A DNA stretch of 64,000 nucleotides from JAAZIN01 sp964464625 (GTDB taxonomy: Bacteria; Bacillota; Dethiobacteria; DTU022). Each line of letters begins with the position of its first letter. Position 1 is the first letter of the stretch. Positions 15,743 to 25,501 of the stretch are shown one piece after another. Under the pieces are notes generated by a model that was not told the DNA's origin, searched no databases, and saw nothing but the letters and a program-made list of their open reading frames with translations. A program made the position numbers and the translations under genes. The stretch lies in contig CAYXKD010000006.1 in the NCBI GenBank assembly GCA_964464625.1, positions 5,863 to 69,862 of the forward strand, in the 5' to 3' direction.

Positions 15743-17263
15743 ATGCGAAAAGTGCCGCTGGGTGAACTGTTAGAAGCGCTGTTATTGAAAAGCGTGGAAG
15801 GAGAGATTGCAGGTGAGGTGAGCGGATTGGCCTGCCATACCGAAAAAGTTGAGCCCGGGTCGCTCTTTTTTTCATTGGAGGGGCGCTGCGGGGAGGGGTG
15901 GCAATATGCTGAAGAGGCCTTCCGGAGGGGTGCCCTGGCCGCAGTGGTGGCGCGGGATTGCCCTCTGAAGGGCTTTCCTTTGGTGCGGGTGCCGGAGGTG
16001 AGACCGGCCATGGCGCTGCTGGCCGATCGTTTCTACGATCATCCCTCTCGCAATTTCCGCCTTATTGGAGTAACGGGCACCAACGGGAAGACAACAACGG
16101 CTCATCTCATTGACAGGCTTTTCCAGGCCAGGGGGGAGGTCACAGGGCTGCTGGGGACAACAGGCTATCGCCTGGGAAATGATACCTTATCCGCCAGGGC
16201 GACTACTCCGGAGGCGCCGGAGCTGCAGGAGCTTTTTGCCCGGCTCTCCACCGGGGGCGCCGCTCATGTGACCATGGAGGTGTCGTCGCATGCTCTGGCC
16301 CAGGACCGCATCCTGGGCTGCCGATTTGATATTGCTGTGCTGACGAACATTACCGGTGAGCATCTTGATTTCCACAAAACCTTTGCCTCCTATCTCAGGG
16401 CAAAAACAATGTTTTTTGCCCATATGGGGTGGAGCGGCGGCGAAAGTGAAAAGGGTCCGCGGGCGGTGGTGCTAAATGCCGATTCGCGTTGTTACCGCTA
16501 TATCAGGCGCTGGACAAAAGGGCAATATATCACTTATGGGATAGAGGCCCCGGCAGATGTGCGGGCTGAAGAAATACATTGTGGGACTGCAGGAATTGCT
16601 TTCCTGATCCGCTCTTTCGCAGGGAGCGAGTATTTCCGGCTCCCCCTGAAAGGGAGGTTCAACATTTACAATACCCTGGCCGCGATTTCGGCGGGCCTGG
16701 TGGAGGGGTTTAAACTTTCGGAGATGGCGGCCATCTTCGCTTCTTTTCCAGGTGTGCCCGGCCGCCTGGAGGCTGTGGAGGCGGGACAGGATTATATGGT
16801 CCTTGTTGATTTTGCCCATACTCCCGACGGCCTGGCCAGTGCGCTGCAGGCGGCCCGGGAATTTACTCCGGGCCGGGTAATTACGGTCTTCGGATGCGGT
16901 GGCGAGCGGGATCGCAGTAAGCGTCCACTCATGGGCGAGGCTGCCGGCGGCAACAGCGATCTGGTGATCCTTACTGACGACAACCCGCGGGGCGAGGTAC
17001 CGGCTCAGATTTACAGCGAGGTGCTGCCGGGACTGGAGCGGTGCTTGCCCGGTGAGGGATACCGGGTGATACCGGATCGCAGGGAGGCCATCGCCGCGGC
17101 ACTTGCTGCTGCAGGCAGAGGCGATCTTGTTCTTATAGCCGGCAAAGGACATGAAACAGAGCAGATCTACAATGACGACAGTTTTCCTTTTAGCGACGGG
17201 GCGGTGGCTCGGGCTCTCATCCGTTCGAGCCTGGAGAGGAGAGATGGAGGCTGTGTCAATTAA
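15743..17263 (+). CDS. murE: UDP-MurNAc-tripeptide synthetase MurE (meso-DAP adding)
   Basis: A 506-residue cytoplasmic ligase that adds the third residue of the peptidoglycan stem peptide using ATP. The P-loop GVTGTNGKTTTAH lies near residue 110, and DDNPRGE is present in the C-terminal domain; DNPR is the meso-diaminopimelate form of the substrate motif. An open frame reaches 15701, but ATG 15743 gives a normal N-terminus and has a purine-rich GAGAGAGG upstream. A weak hairpin with T-run (AAGGCT / AGCCTT, 15652-15673) separates it from the PBP. It overlaps murF by 20 nt. Confidence 0.95.
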   Translation: MRKVPLGELLEALLLKSVEGEIAGEVSGLACHTEKVEPGSLFFSLEGRCGEGWQYAEEAFRRGALAAVVARDCPLKGFPLVRVPEVRPAMALLADRFYDHPSRNFRLIGVTGTNGKTTTAHLIDRLFQARGEVTGLLGTTGYRLGNDTLSARATTPEAPELQELFARLSTGGAAHVTMEVSSHALAQDRILGCRFDIAVLTNITGEHLDFHKTFASYLRAKTMFFAHMGWSGGESEKGPRAVVLNADSRCYRYIRRWTKGQYITYGIEAPADVRAEEIHCGTAGIAFLIRSFAGSEYFRLPLKGRFNIYNTLAAISAGLVEGFKLSEMAAIFASFPGVPGRLEAVEAGQDYMVLVDFAHTPDGLASALQAAREFTPGRVITVFGCGGERDRSKRPLMGEAAGGNSDLVILTDDNPRGEVPAQIYSEVLPGLERCLPGEGYRVIPDRREAIAAALAAAGRGDLVLIAGKGHETEQIYNDDSFPFSDGAVARALIRSSLERRDGGCVN

Positions 17264-18641
17264 AGGAGCAGAGCTGATAAAGGCCTGCCGGGGTGAGCTG
17301 CTTCAGGGTGATCCGGAGCGGAACCTCACCGGCTTCTCCATTGATTCCCGGTGTATCCGCCAGGGTGACTTCTTTGTGCCGCTGCGTGGTGAAAAAGATG
17401 ACGGGCATCTTTATGTACCCGGCGCCATTGCCGCGGGGGCAGCGGGATCTTTTTATGCCCTCCGCCCGTTACCCCATTTGCCGCCGCAAGCCCTGCTTAT
17501 CGGGGTTCCCCATGTACTGGCTGCGCTGCAGCAGGCGGGCGCTTTTCACCGGCGCCGTTTCACCCTGCCGGTAATCGGGGTTACCGGAAGCAGCGGGAAA
17601 ACCACAACGAAGGATTTAATTGCAAGCGTCCTCTCCGGCGGAATGAAGGTTTTAAAGACTGAGGGGAATTTGAATAACGAAATTGGCCTTCCCCTGACCC
17701 TGCTGCGCCTTGATGAAAGCTGCCGGGCAGCGGTGTTGGAGATGGCGATGAGTGCGCCGGGGGAGATCGCAGAACTGGCGCAGTGGGCTCTTCCCGATAT
17801 CGGGGTGATCACCAATGTGGGCGAAGCCCACATTGGAATGCTGGGCAGCATATCTGCCATCGCTGCAGCAAAGGAGGAGCTGCTCCACGCCATCGGCCCC
17901 GGAGGCACGGCTGTTCTCAATGGAGAGGACCCGCACCTCAGGGAGATGGCCGCGCATTTTGACGGAAAAGTATTTACATATGGATTTAAACAGGGTGATA
18001 TCAGGGCAACATCCCTGCTGATGCAGGGGGAGGGCAGCGTATTTGAGGTGACTTTTCCCAATGGTGAGGTGGGGAGTTTTAGCCTTCCCTTTCCCGGGCG
18101 TCACTTTGTAAGCAATGCCCTGGCTGCTCTTGCTGTGGGCTATATTCTGGGGTTAACGGTGCTGCAAATGCAGGAAGGCCTGAGTAAAAGCGAGCTCACT
18201 GCAGGACGGATGGAGCTACTTACGAATCGTGCCGGGCTAAAGATAATTGATGATAGCTACAATGCCAATCCAGATTCAATGCGGGCGGCGCTGGAGGCGC
18301 TCCGGGATCTGGGCGGGGTCAATTCCATTGCTGTTCTGGGGGACATGTTTGAGCTTGGCTCTGTGGCACTGCAGGTGCACCGCGAAATAGGGGACTATGC
18401 GGGGCACTGCCGTATTGGAGCGCTTGTTACTGTGGGTGAATTGGCAGCGGAGTTCGCCGCCGGTGCCCGGGGGAAGGGTCTTCCCGCTGAGGCCTGCCGC
18501 AGCCACGCCGGAGCAGTCGCCGCGATAAAAAAATTTTTACCGGCAAATTGTGCGGGATGGTATATCCTGGTAAAAGGGTCGCGGGGTATGCGCATGGAAA
18601 CAATTGTCGATGAATTGATGGAGATGCCCGGGGGGGATTGA
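17244..18641 (+). CDS. murF: UDP-MurNAc-tripeptide:D-Ala-D-Ala ligase MurF
   Basis: A 465-residue Mur ligase that adds D-Ala-D-Ala to UDP-MurNAc-tripeptide in the cytoplasm. The ATP site GVTGSSGKTTTKD, the central TEGNLNNEIGLPLTLL and the C-terminal DDSYNANPDSM are diagnostic. The open frame runs back into murE, but ATG 17244 follows GGAGAGGAG and gives the expected N-terminus (MEAVSIKGAELI). It overlaps the murE end by 20 nt and is 3 nt before mraY, so the genes are cotranscribed and probably coupled. Confidence 0.95.
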   Translation: MEAVSIKGAELIKACRGELLQGDPERNLTGFSIDSRCIRQGDFFVPLRGEKDDGHLYVPGAIAAGAAGSFYALRPLPHLPPQALLIGVPHVLAALQQAGAFHRRRFTLPVIGVTGSSGKTTTKDLIASVLSGGMKVLKTEGNLNNEIGLPLTLLRLDESCRAAVLEMAMSAPGEIAELAQWALPDIGVITNVGEAHIGMLGSISAIAAAKEELLHAIGPGGTAVLNGEDPHLREMAAHFDGKVFTYGFKQGDIRATSLLMQGEGSVFEVTFPNGEVGSFSLPFPGRHFVSNALAALAVGYILGLTVLQMQEGLSKSELTAGRMELLTNRAGLKIIDDSYNANPDSMRAALEALRDLGGVNSIAVLGDMFELGSVALQVHREIGDYAGHCRIGALVTVGELAAEFAAGARGKGLPAEACRSHAGAVAAIKKFLPANCAGWYILVKGSRGMRMETIVDELMEMPGGD

Positions 18642-18644
18642 GCA

Positions 18645-19604
18645 GTGCAAAAAGAGATTTTGCAGACAGTGCTGATAGCTTTTGCAATCAGCGTTATAGT
18701 CTGTCCTCTCTACATCAGGATGCAGCGGCGTCGCCGGCTGGGCCAGCAGATCCGCATTGATGGCCCCAGCCGCCACCTGAAGAAGGCGGGGACACCAACC
18801 TCGGGCGGTGTGGTTTTCCTTATTTCCGCTCTGTGCGCCCTCCTTATTGCGGGCAAGTTCAACATCCGCCTTTGGCTTGCCCTAGTGCTAACCCTGGGCA
18901 GTGCTTTCATAGGGTGGCTCGACGATTACATGAAGATGGTGCACGGCTCATCGCTGGGCTTAAAAGCGCGTGACAAGATTTCCGGACAGGCTCTGCTTAC
19001 CATATTTTTTACTGCTTTGCTCTATCTTTTCGGAGAGTACAATTCTGCGGTAGAGCTGCCTTTTAGCAATATAACCATTGAGATGGGCTGGTTTTATCCC
19101 GTCTTTATCTTTGTAATTATTATTTCAACTGTAAATGCCGTCAACCTTACTGACGGCATCGATGGATTGGCTACCGGAACAGCGATTATCGCACTGCTGG
19201 CCTTTCTCTATATTGCCCTGGAGAGCGCTCTTCCCAGCCTGGTTCTCTTCTGCGGGGCACTTATCGGAGCTTCTTTTGGCTTTCTTTTGTACAACCTCCA
19301 CCCGGCCCGTATATTTATGGGCGACGCCGGTTCACTGGGCCTGGGCGGTGCCCTCGCCGCGGTGGCCATCCTGACGAAAGCGGAATTTCTGCTGGTGGTG
19401 ATCGGGGGGATCTATGTAATCGAGGCAATCTCCGTAATCCTACAGGTTTTAAGTTTTCAACTGGCAGGGCGGCGTATCCTCTTGATGGCTCCATTGCACC
19501 ATCATTTTGAACTTAAGGGATGGAGCGAGTGGCGGGTGGTAATCGCTTTCTGGGGGGTAACTTTTATTTTTGCCCTGATCGGGCTTCTCGAATGGCGGTT
19601 GTAA
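18645..19604 (+). CDS. mraY: Phospho-N-acetylmuramoyl-pentapeptide transferase MraY
   Basis: A 319-residue polytopic membrane enzyme that transfers phospho-MurNAc-pentapeptide to undecaprenyl phosphate, giving lipid I. About ten membrane helices can be traced. Active-site parts are present: the GWLDDYMK segment, NAVNLTDGIDGLA, FMGDAGSLGLGG and the HHHFE motif (MAPLHHHFELKGW). The start is GTG 18645, 3 nt after murF. Confidence 0.96.
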   Translation: MQKEILQTVLIAFAISVIVCPLYIRMQRRRRLGQQIRIDGPSRHLKKAGTPTSGGVVFLISALCALLIAGKFNIRLWLALVLTLGSAFIGWLDDYMKMVHGSSLGLKARDKISGQALLTIFFTALLYLFGEYNSAVELPFSNITIEMGWFYPVFIFVIIISTVNAVNLTDGIDGLATGTAIIALLAFLYIALESALPSLVLFCGALIGASFGFLLYNLHPARIFMGDAGSLGLGGALAAVAILTKAEFLLVVIGGIYVIEAISVILQVLSFQLAGRRILLMAPLHHHFELKGWSEWRVVIAFWGVTFIFALIGLLEWRL

Positions 19605-19627
19605 TGTGAAGAGAGGGGCTGTGATGG

Positions 19628-21022
19628 TTGATCGATCTCATTCGTGAGGGAACTGTCATCGTGGTGGGGCTTGCCCGCAGCGGGATAGCTGCGGCAAAGC
19701 TGCTGGCAGGGCTGGGAGCCTCCAGGATGATCCTTAATGACAGCCGGCCCGCCGCCGAACTGGAGCAGGAGCTGAACCTGTTGAAAAACTACGGTTGCCT
19801 GGAGGTGGTGACAGGGGGCAACCCGCCGGAACTGGTTGCTCCCGGAGTAACCCTGGTGATCAAAAGCCCGGGAATTCCGCCGGGACTGGAGCTGTTTAAA
19901 AGATCGGCAGCGTTGCAAATACCGGTTTTATCCGAGATCGAGCTGGCATATGCTTTTATAAAAGCCCCCATCGTCGGGATTACAGGGAGCAATGGGAAGA
20001 CCACAACCACTGCGCTGGTGGCGGAGATGCTTGCCGAAGCCCGCTTCAACAATACCATGGCTGCCGGCAATATCGGGGTTCCGCTCTGCGAGGCTGTGGG
20101 CCGTACAGATGGGGCGGGAGCAGTGGTGGCGGAGTTGAGCAGTTTTCAGCTTGCCGACATCCTGAATTTTCGGCCGGCGGTAGCTCTGTTTTTGAATTTT
20201 TCGGAGGATCATATTGATTATCACGGCAGCGTGGAAGGATACTACCGTGCCAAGGTGCGTCTGTTCGAGAATCAGGGGGCGGGTGATTTTGCGGTGCTCA
20301 ATGCTTCCGATCCTGCCGTTGCCCGGCTGGAGGAGGATGTGCGGGCAGAGCTGCTCTGGTTTGCCCGCGGTCCGGTGAAGCGCGGGGCAGGTATCGCTGA
20401 GGGGCAGGTGGCTCTCTTTAATGATGGCCGGACCGTTGCATTTATCTGTCCTGCAGGCGAGGTGGCCTTGCCGGGTGAGCATAACCTGGAGAATGCCCTT
20501 GCTGCTGCTGCTGCGGCCTGGGCGGCCGGTGCGGCGCCGGAGGCGATCGGCAGGGTGCTCCGCCGGTTTAAAGCCATTGCCCACCGCCTTGAATTTGTGG
20601 CTGAGATAGGCGGTGTAGAGTTCATCAACGATTCAAAAGGGACTAATCCGGGGGCTGTGATCAGGGCGCTGCGATCATTTCCCGGGAAAAAGAAAATCCT
20701 CATCGCCGGGGGCAGGGATAAGGGGAGCGATTTTTCGGAACTGGCTCAGGTAATTAGGAAGGAGGTAAAGGCGCTGATTCTCTTTGGGGAATCCAGGGCT
20801 AAACTGGCCCGGGCAGCTGCCGAAGCGGGATTTACTGCCTTTTATGAGGCAGTTACGCTGGGGGAAGCAGTGGTAGAAGCCTGGTCCCGTGCCCGGCCCG
20901 GGGAGATGGTTCTGCTCTCACCTGCCTGCACCAGTTGGGATCAGTTTACCGATTACGAGGCCCGGGGGGAGCATTTCAAGGAGCTGGTTTATCAATTGTG
21001 CGAGAAAGAAGGCAAAGCATGA
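19628..21022 (+). CDS. murD: UDP-MurNAc-L-alanine:D-glutamate ligase MurD
   Basis: A 464-residue Mur ligase that adds D-Glu. The N-terminal Rossmann motif VVGLARSGIAAAKLL, the ATP loop GITGSNGKTTTT and the C-terminal NDSKGTNPGA and LLSPACTSWDQF are all family signatures. Translation appears to start at TTG 19628, preceded by a GAGAGGGG site. Its TGA overlaps the ATG of ftsW (ATGA), pointing to coupled translation. Confidence 0.95.
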   Translation: MIDLIREGTVIVVGLARSGIAAAKLLAGLGASRMILNDSRPAAELEQELNLLKNYGCLEVVTGGNPPELVAPGVTLVIKSPGIPPGLELFKRSAALQIPVLSEIELAYAFIKAPIVGITGSNGKTTTTALVAEMLAEARFNNTMAAGNIGVPLCEAVGRTDGAGAVVAELSSFQLADILNFRPAVALFLNFSEDHIDYHGSVEGYYRAKVRLFENQGAGDFAVLNASDPAVARLEEDVRAELLWFARGPVKRGAGIAEGQVALFNDGRTVAFICPAGEVALPGEHNLENALAAAAAAWAAGAAPEAIGRVLRRFKAIAHRLEFVAEIGGVEFINDSKGTNPGAVIRALRSFPGKKKILIAGGRDKGSDFSELAQVIRKEVKALILFGESRAKLARAAAEAGFTAFYEAVTLGEAVVEAWSRARPGEMVLLSPACTSWDQFTDYEARGEHFKELVYQLCEKEGKA

Positions 21023-22122
21023 AAAAGAAAGAGCGCCGCGATCCCGATTATGCGCTGGTCCTGGTAACATTTCTGCTGCTGGGGATCGGTCTTGTGATGA
21101 TCTTCAGCGCCAGCTATATCATCGCCGAAGAGGAGCAGGGTGATCCTTATTATTTTCTGCGGCGCCAGGCGATCTGGATAGCTCTGGGCCTGGTTACGAT
21201 GTATTTCGTCTCCCGGGTAGATTACTGGAAGCTGCGCCGCCTTTCACCTATACTCATTCTGTTCAGTTTTGTTATCCTTGTTTTTATCTTTACGGGACTG
21301 GGCACCGATATGGGGACGGGTGCAAAACGCTGGCTCATCCTGGGCGCTTTTACCTTTCAACCTGCCGAATTCTGCAAGCTTTCTTTTGTTCTTTTTACCG
21401 CTGCCTTCATGAGCAGCCGCAACCTGAGGATAAAGAAATTCTGGTCGAGCAGTTTCATCCCTCTGATGCTGGCGGGGGCTGCTTTCCTCCTGATTATCAA
21501 ACAACCCGACCTGGGCAGTGCCCTGATTCTATTGGTAGGTACTGTTGTAATCATCCTGCTTGCAGGGATGCCTTTCAAGCATGCCCTTATGCTGGGGCTC
21601 GTCTCACTGCCAGCCCTGGTGCTTATTACCATAAGCAAGCCTTACCGGCTCGAGCGTCTTTTTGCTTTCAGGGATCCCTGGGCTGATCCCAGCGATACAG
21701 GATATCATATTATTCAATCTCTTTATGCCCTGGGGCCGGGCTATTTATTTGGGGTGGGGCTGGGGCGGAGCCGTCAGAAGCTCTACTACCTGCCTTTTCC
21801 GTATAATGATTTTATCTTCGCCGTTATCGGCGAAGAACTTGGTTTTGTCGGCGCTACAGTGGTTCTGCTGCTATTTTTTGTGCTCATGTGGCGCGGTTTG
21901 AAAATCTCGTTAACGGCGCCCGATACCTTCGGGAGCCTGCTGGCCGCTGGAATTACGGCCATGCTGGCTTTGCAGGTGCTAATCAATATCGGCATGGTTA
22001 CAGGCTCGCTGCCTGTGACGGGCATCAACCTGCCGCTTATCAGCGCCGGAGGAAGTTCGGTATTCTTTAACCTTGTAAGCCTGGGAATTCTGCTGAATGT
22101 TTCGCGGCACTGCCAGCAGTAA
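21019..22122 (+). CDS. ftsW: Septal peptidoglycan polymerase FtsW (SEDS family)
   Basis: A 367-residue SEDS glycosyltransferase that polymerises lipid II with its partner class B PBP at the septum. Ten or so membrane helices are visible; conserved parts are LIIKQPDLGSALI, the extracytoplasmic segment ending YYLPFPYNDFIFAVIGEELG, and the end INLPLISAGGSS. The frame extends upstream into murD, but ATG 21019 (ATGA overlap with murD) gives the normal start. FtsW is preferred over SpoVE or RodA from its place between murD and murG; SpoVE occupies the same place in Bacillus. Confidence 0.9.
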   Translation: MKKKERRDPDYALVLVTFLLLGIGLVMIFSASYIIAEEEQGDPYYFLRRQAIWIALGLVTMYFVSRVDYWKLRRLSPILILFSFVILVFIFTGLGTDMGTGAKRWLILGAFTFQPAEFCKLSFVLFTAAFMSSRNLRIKKFWSSSFIPLMLAGAAFLLIIKQPDLGSALILLVGTVVIILLAGMPFKHALMLGLVSLPALVLITISKPYRLERLFAFRDPWADPSDTGYHIIQSLYALGPGYLFGVGLGRSRQKLYYLPFPYNDFIFAVIGEELGFVGATVVLLLFFVLMWRGLKISLTAPDTFGSLLAAGITAMLALQVLINIGMVTGSLPVTGINLPLISAGGSSVFFNLVSLGILLNVSRHCQQ

Positions 22123-22150
22123 GCCAGGCAAGAAGGGAGGGCAAAAGCCG

Positions 22151-23254
22151 GTGCGGATGATCATTACCGGGGGTGGGACAGGCGGTCATATCTACCCCGC
22201 TCTTGCTGTGGCGCGCTATGTCAGGGAGCAGAATCCTTCGGCGAAGCTTCTTTACGTGGGCAGCGCAAAGGGGCTGGAAATGAAAATTGTCCCTGCAGCG
22301 GGTTTTGATCTGGAGACGGTCCCGGCAAGCGGTTTCGGGCGAAGCCTGCGTCATCTCGGGCCTTTCACCCGCGATCTGATGCGAGGCCTTTCCAGAGCCC
22401 GCCGGATTATGGCCTCCTTTCAGCCCGATGTTGTCTTCGGCACAGGCGGCTATGTTTCGGCTCCGGTGATGCTGGCGGCGCTGCTGGCAGGGCGCCCGGC
22501 AGCGTTGCATGAACAGAATGCGCAGCCCGGTCTGGCAAATCGCATGCTTGCGCCGCTGGTGCAGCGGGTCTGCCTCTCTTTTGAGGAGTCGCGCAGTGCT
22601 TTCCCGCGCCGCAGCAGGATTGTCTTTACGGGCAACCCCCGTGCCAGTGAAGTGACTGCGGTGGATCGCGCTGCAGCACAGGATAAGCTAAAAATAGATC
22701 CATCTTTGAAGACGATTCTTATTTACGGTGGCAGCCGGGGGGCTTTAAAAATCAACAAGGTGGTTGTTGATTTGCTTAAGGATGGCCGGCTTCCGCCGGC
22801 AACGCAGCTTATTTACATAACTGGCGAGATCTACTACGAGCAGGTCAGAGAGCAGCTGGGATTTTTGCCGCAAAGGGGCCGCCTTTATCCCTATTTAGAT
22901 GAAATGCCCGCCGCACTGGCTGCTGCGGACCTGGTGGTTACCCGCGCCGGTGCCACCACCATGGCTGAAATTACCGCCCTGGGGCTTCCGGCAATACTCA
23001 TACCCTCGCCCAATGTGGTGAACAACCACCAGTACCACAATGCCCGCCTTCTGGAGAAAGCGGGAGCGGCGCTGCTCATTGAAGAGAAAGATTTCAATTC
23101 CTACCGTCTGCAGCGCGAACTGGGCAGGCTCAGTGCAGATGAGGCTTTGCTGGAGCGAATGGCCCGGGCCGGGGCGAAGCTGGCTGTCCCCGATGCTTCT
23201 TCGCGACTCTACCGCTGCTTATGTGAAATAGCGGGGGCGGCAGGGGAAAACTAA
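22151..23254 (+). CDS. murG: UDP-GlcNAc transferase MurG
   Basis: A 367-residue peripheral membrane glycosyltransferase that makes lipid II from lipid I. The N-terminal GGGTGGHIYPALA loop, LHEQNAQPGLANR and the C-terminal donor-site region RAGATTMAEITALGLPAILIPSP are diagnostic. GTG 22151 is chosen because GGGAGGG lies 9 nt upstream and the start matches the family (MRMIITGGG); the frame itself opens earlier, within ftsW. murC, often next here, is absent. Confidence 0.95.
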   Translation: MRMIITGGGTGGHIYPALAVARYVREQNPSAKLLYVGSAKGLEMKIVPAAGFDLETVPASGFGRSLRHLGPFTRDLMRGLSRARRIMASFQPDVVFGTGGYVSAPVMLAALLAGRPAALHEQNAQPGLANRMLAPLVQRVCLSFEESRSAFPRRSRIVFTGNPRASEVTAVDRAAAQDKLKIDPSLKTILIYGGSRGALKINKVVVDLLKDGRLPPATQLIYITGEIYYEQVREQLGFLPQRGRLYPYLDEMPAALAAADLVVTRAGATTMAEITALGLPAILIPSPNVVNNHQYHNARLLEKAGAALLIEEKDFNSYRLQRELGRLSADEALLERMARAGAKLAVPDASSRLYRCLCEIAGAAGEN

Positions 23255-23306
23255 CATAAAGAGCTGCTTGCGCATAGAATAAATTACCCTGATGGAGGGC
23301 TGAACT

Positions 23307-24203
23307 TTGAATGTGGAGCAAGAGCTGGGTCCGCGTCTCAGTGCCGGGATAAAAAAAGATGAACCCATGTCGCTACATACATCATGGCGGGCCGGGGGGT
23401 GTGCAGATTACTACGCCGTCCCCGCAAACAGGGATGAACTGCTCGAGATTGTCCGCTTTGCAGATCGAAGGGGACTGCCGCTTTTTGTGCTGGGTAAGGG
23501 AACGAACCTGCTGGTGCGCGACGGTGGTATCAGAGGGCTGGTGGTTCAGATTGGTGAGCCTTTCAGCTATATTCACCGGGAAGGGGAATCTCTGCGGGCA
23601 GGTTCGGGAACGCTGCTGACCTCCCTGGCTCATGCAGCGGTCAAAGAGAGATTGCGCGGTCTCAGCTTTGCCGCCGGTATTCCCGGCTCACTGGGAGGTG
23701 CCCTGGTGATGAATGCAGGCGCTTTCGGCAACTATATGGGAGCCCTGGTACAGGAGGTTACCATGATCCGCCCCGGGGGTGATCTGTTCTGCCTGAGACG
23801 GGAGAATATTGTTTTCAGTTACCGTGAAAGCAATCTGTCCGGCCAGGGAATCATCGTGGAGGCACTGCTCAAGCTGGAGGAGGGGGATGGAGAGAGCCTG
23901 CAGAGAGAAGTAGATCACTTCTTTGCCGAAAGGCGGCGCCGCCACCCCTCACTGCCCAATGCCGGCAGCGTTTTTCGCAATCCTCCCGGTAATCCTGCGG
24001 GGGGACTCATAGAGGCTGCAGGCTGCAAGGGACTTTCCGCAGGAACCGCCCGGGTTTCCGAGAAGCATGCCAACTTTATTGTCAATGAAGGCGGGGCTTC
24101 TGCCGGGGACATTGAAACTCTTATCGAGGCGGTGCGGAGGAAGGTGAAAGAGAGGTTCGGCATAGAGCTGCAGACGGAAGTCAGGGTTATAGGTGAGAGA
24201 TAA
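23307..24203 (+). CDS. murB: UDP-N-acetylenolpyruvoylglucosamine reductase MurB
   Basis: A 298-residue FAD enzyme that reduces UDP-GlcNAc-enolpyruvate with NADPH to UDP-MurNAc. The FAD-binding part GKGTNLLVRDGG, the GIPGSLGGALVMNAGAFG loop, FSYRESNL and NAGSVFRNPPG with the catalytic Ser are visible; this shorter form is the type II (Gram-positive) MurB. TTG 23307 has GGAGGG 7 nt upstream. Confidence 0.95.
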   Translation: MNVEQELGPRLSAGIKKDEPMSLHTSWRAGGCADYYAVPANRDELLEIVRFADRRGLPLFVLGKGTNLLVRDGGIRGLVVQIGEPFSYIHREGESLRAGSGTLLTSLAHAAVKERLRGLSFAAGIPGSLGGALVMNAGAFGNYMGALVQEVTMIRPGGDLFCLRRENIVFSYRESNLSGQGIIVEALLKLEEGDGESLQREVDHFFAERRRRHPSLPNAGSVFRNPPGNPAGGLIEAAGCKGLSAGTARVSEKHANFIVNEGGASAGDIETLIEAVRRKVKERFGIELQTEVRVIGER

Positions 24204-24223
24204 ACATATGGGAGTGGAATTGT

Positions 24224-25501
24224 GTGAGCAGCTATTTTGTACGGGGAGGCCCCCCCCTTGAAGGAAAAATTGCGGTGCACGGCGCGAAAAATTCCATACT
24301 GCCAGTTCTGGCAGCTTCATTGCTCAATGGAACCAGGGAGAAAATCAGGCTAAAAAAGGTTCCGGCGCTCTATGATGTCAAGGCCATGGTCTCCATTCTT
24401 ACCGGTTTGGGGGCGGAGGTTGAACACGACGGAGAGGATCTGCTTCTGCAAACGGCCGGTGTGGATAGTTTCCATGTTCCCGGAGAGCTGATGCGGGAGA
24501 TGCGCTCAAGCATATTCCTGATGGGCCCGCTGTTGGCCAGGATGGGTCGTGCGCAGCTCTGCTATCCAGGCGGCTGTGCCATTGGAATGCGTCCCATAAA
24601 TCTGCATATCGAAGGTTTGCGGAAACTGGGTGCGGTGATCGAGGAAAAAGATGAATATATTGAAGCCCGGGGGAGGCTCCGCGGCGGAGAGATTAATCTG
24701 GATTATCCCAGCGTAGGGGCTACGGAGAATATAATACTGGCTGCTGTCACCGCACGCGGCGAAACGGTCATTCGCAATGCCGCCTGCGAACCGGAAATTG
24801 TCGATTTGCAGAATTTCTTAAATACGCTGGGAGCCAGGGTGAAAGGCGCGGGCAGCCCTGTGGTCAGGATCAGGGGAGTGGGCTCTCTGCACGGCGGCAG
24901 TTACCATGTTTACCCTGATCGCATAGTTGCCGGGACATTTTTGCTGGCCGGAGCGATCACCCGCGGCACTGTGACTGTGGAGGGTGTCAACCCCGATCAC
25001 CTGGGTTCCCTTCTTAGACTGCTCGATCAGGGCGGCGCTGCGGTAACGGTTTTGGGAGAGGCAGTTACGGTTTCCGCAGAGCGGCTGAAGGCGATTCCTC
25101 GCGTTGAGACCAAACCTTACCCGGGGTTTCCCACCGATTTGCAGCCGCCTCTTGTAGCCTGCCTGACCCTGGCACGGGGCAGCAGCACCATGATCGAGCA
25201 TGTTTTTAAAGGGCGCTTCCATCATGTTGCTGAATTGCGTAAAATGGGGGCACAGATCAATGTTCGCGGCCACAGGGCGGTGATCAACGGAGTGGGCGCT
25301 TTAAAGGGCGCTACTGTTACAGCTGCCGATTTACGGGCCGGCGCCGCTTTGGTTCTGGCGGCACTGGCGGCAAGGGGGGAAAGCAGGATCCTGGGAATTC
25401 ATCATATTGAACGGGGCTACGAAAGGATGCCCGAGGCGTTGCGCTCACTGGGAGCCAGAATATTCAGGGAAAAAGATGTGAAAAGGGAGGCGGTATTTTG
25501 A
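24224..25501 (+). CDS. murA: UDP-N-acetylglucosamine 1-carboxyvinyltransferase MurA
   Basis: A 425-residue enzyme that transfers enolpyruvate from PEP to UDP-GlcNAc, the first committed step of peptidoglycan synthesis. The start carries the substrate Lys-Asn pair (GAKNSILPVLAASLL), and the loop PGGCAIGMRPINLH contains the Cys targeted by fosfomycin; FPTDLQPPLVA and the end match the family. GTG 24224 begins 20 nt after murB, and the stop overlaps the TTG start of ftsQ (TTGA). Confidence 0.95.
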   Translation: MSSYFVRGGPPLEGKIAVHGAKNSILPVLAASLLNGTREKIRLKKVPALYDVKAMVSILTGLGAEVEHDGEDLLLQTAGVDSFHVPGELMREMRSSIFLMGPLLARMGRAQLCYPGGCAIGMRPINLHIEGLRKLGAVIEEKDEYIEARGRLRGGEINLDYPSVGATENIILAAVTARGETVIRNAACEPEIVDLQNFLNTLGARVKGAGSPVVRIRGVGSLHGGSYHVYPDRIVAGTFLLAGAITRGTVTVEGVNPDHLGSLLRLLDQGGAAVTVLGEAVTVSAERLKAIPRVETKPYPGFPTDLQPPLVACLTLARGSSTMIEHVFKGRFHHVAELRKMGAQINVRGHRAVINGVGALKGATVTAADLRAGAALVLAALAARGESRILGIHHIERGYERMPEALRSLGARIFREKDVKREAVF

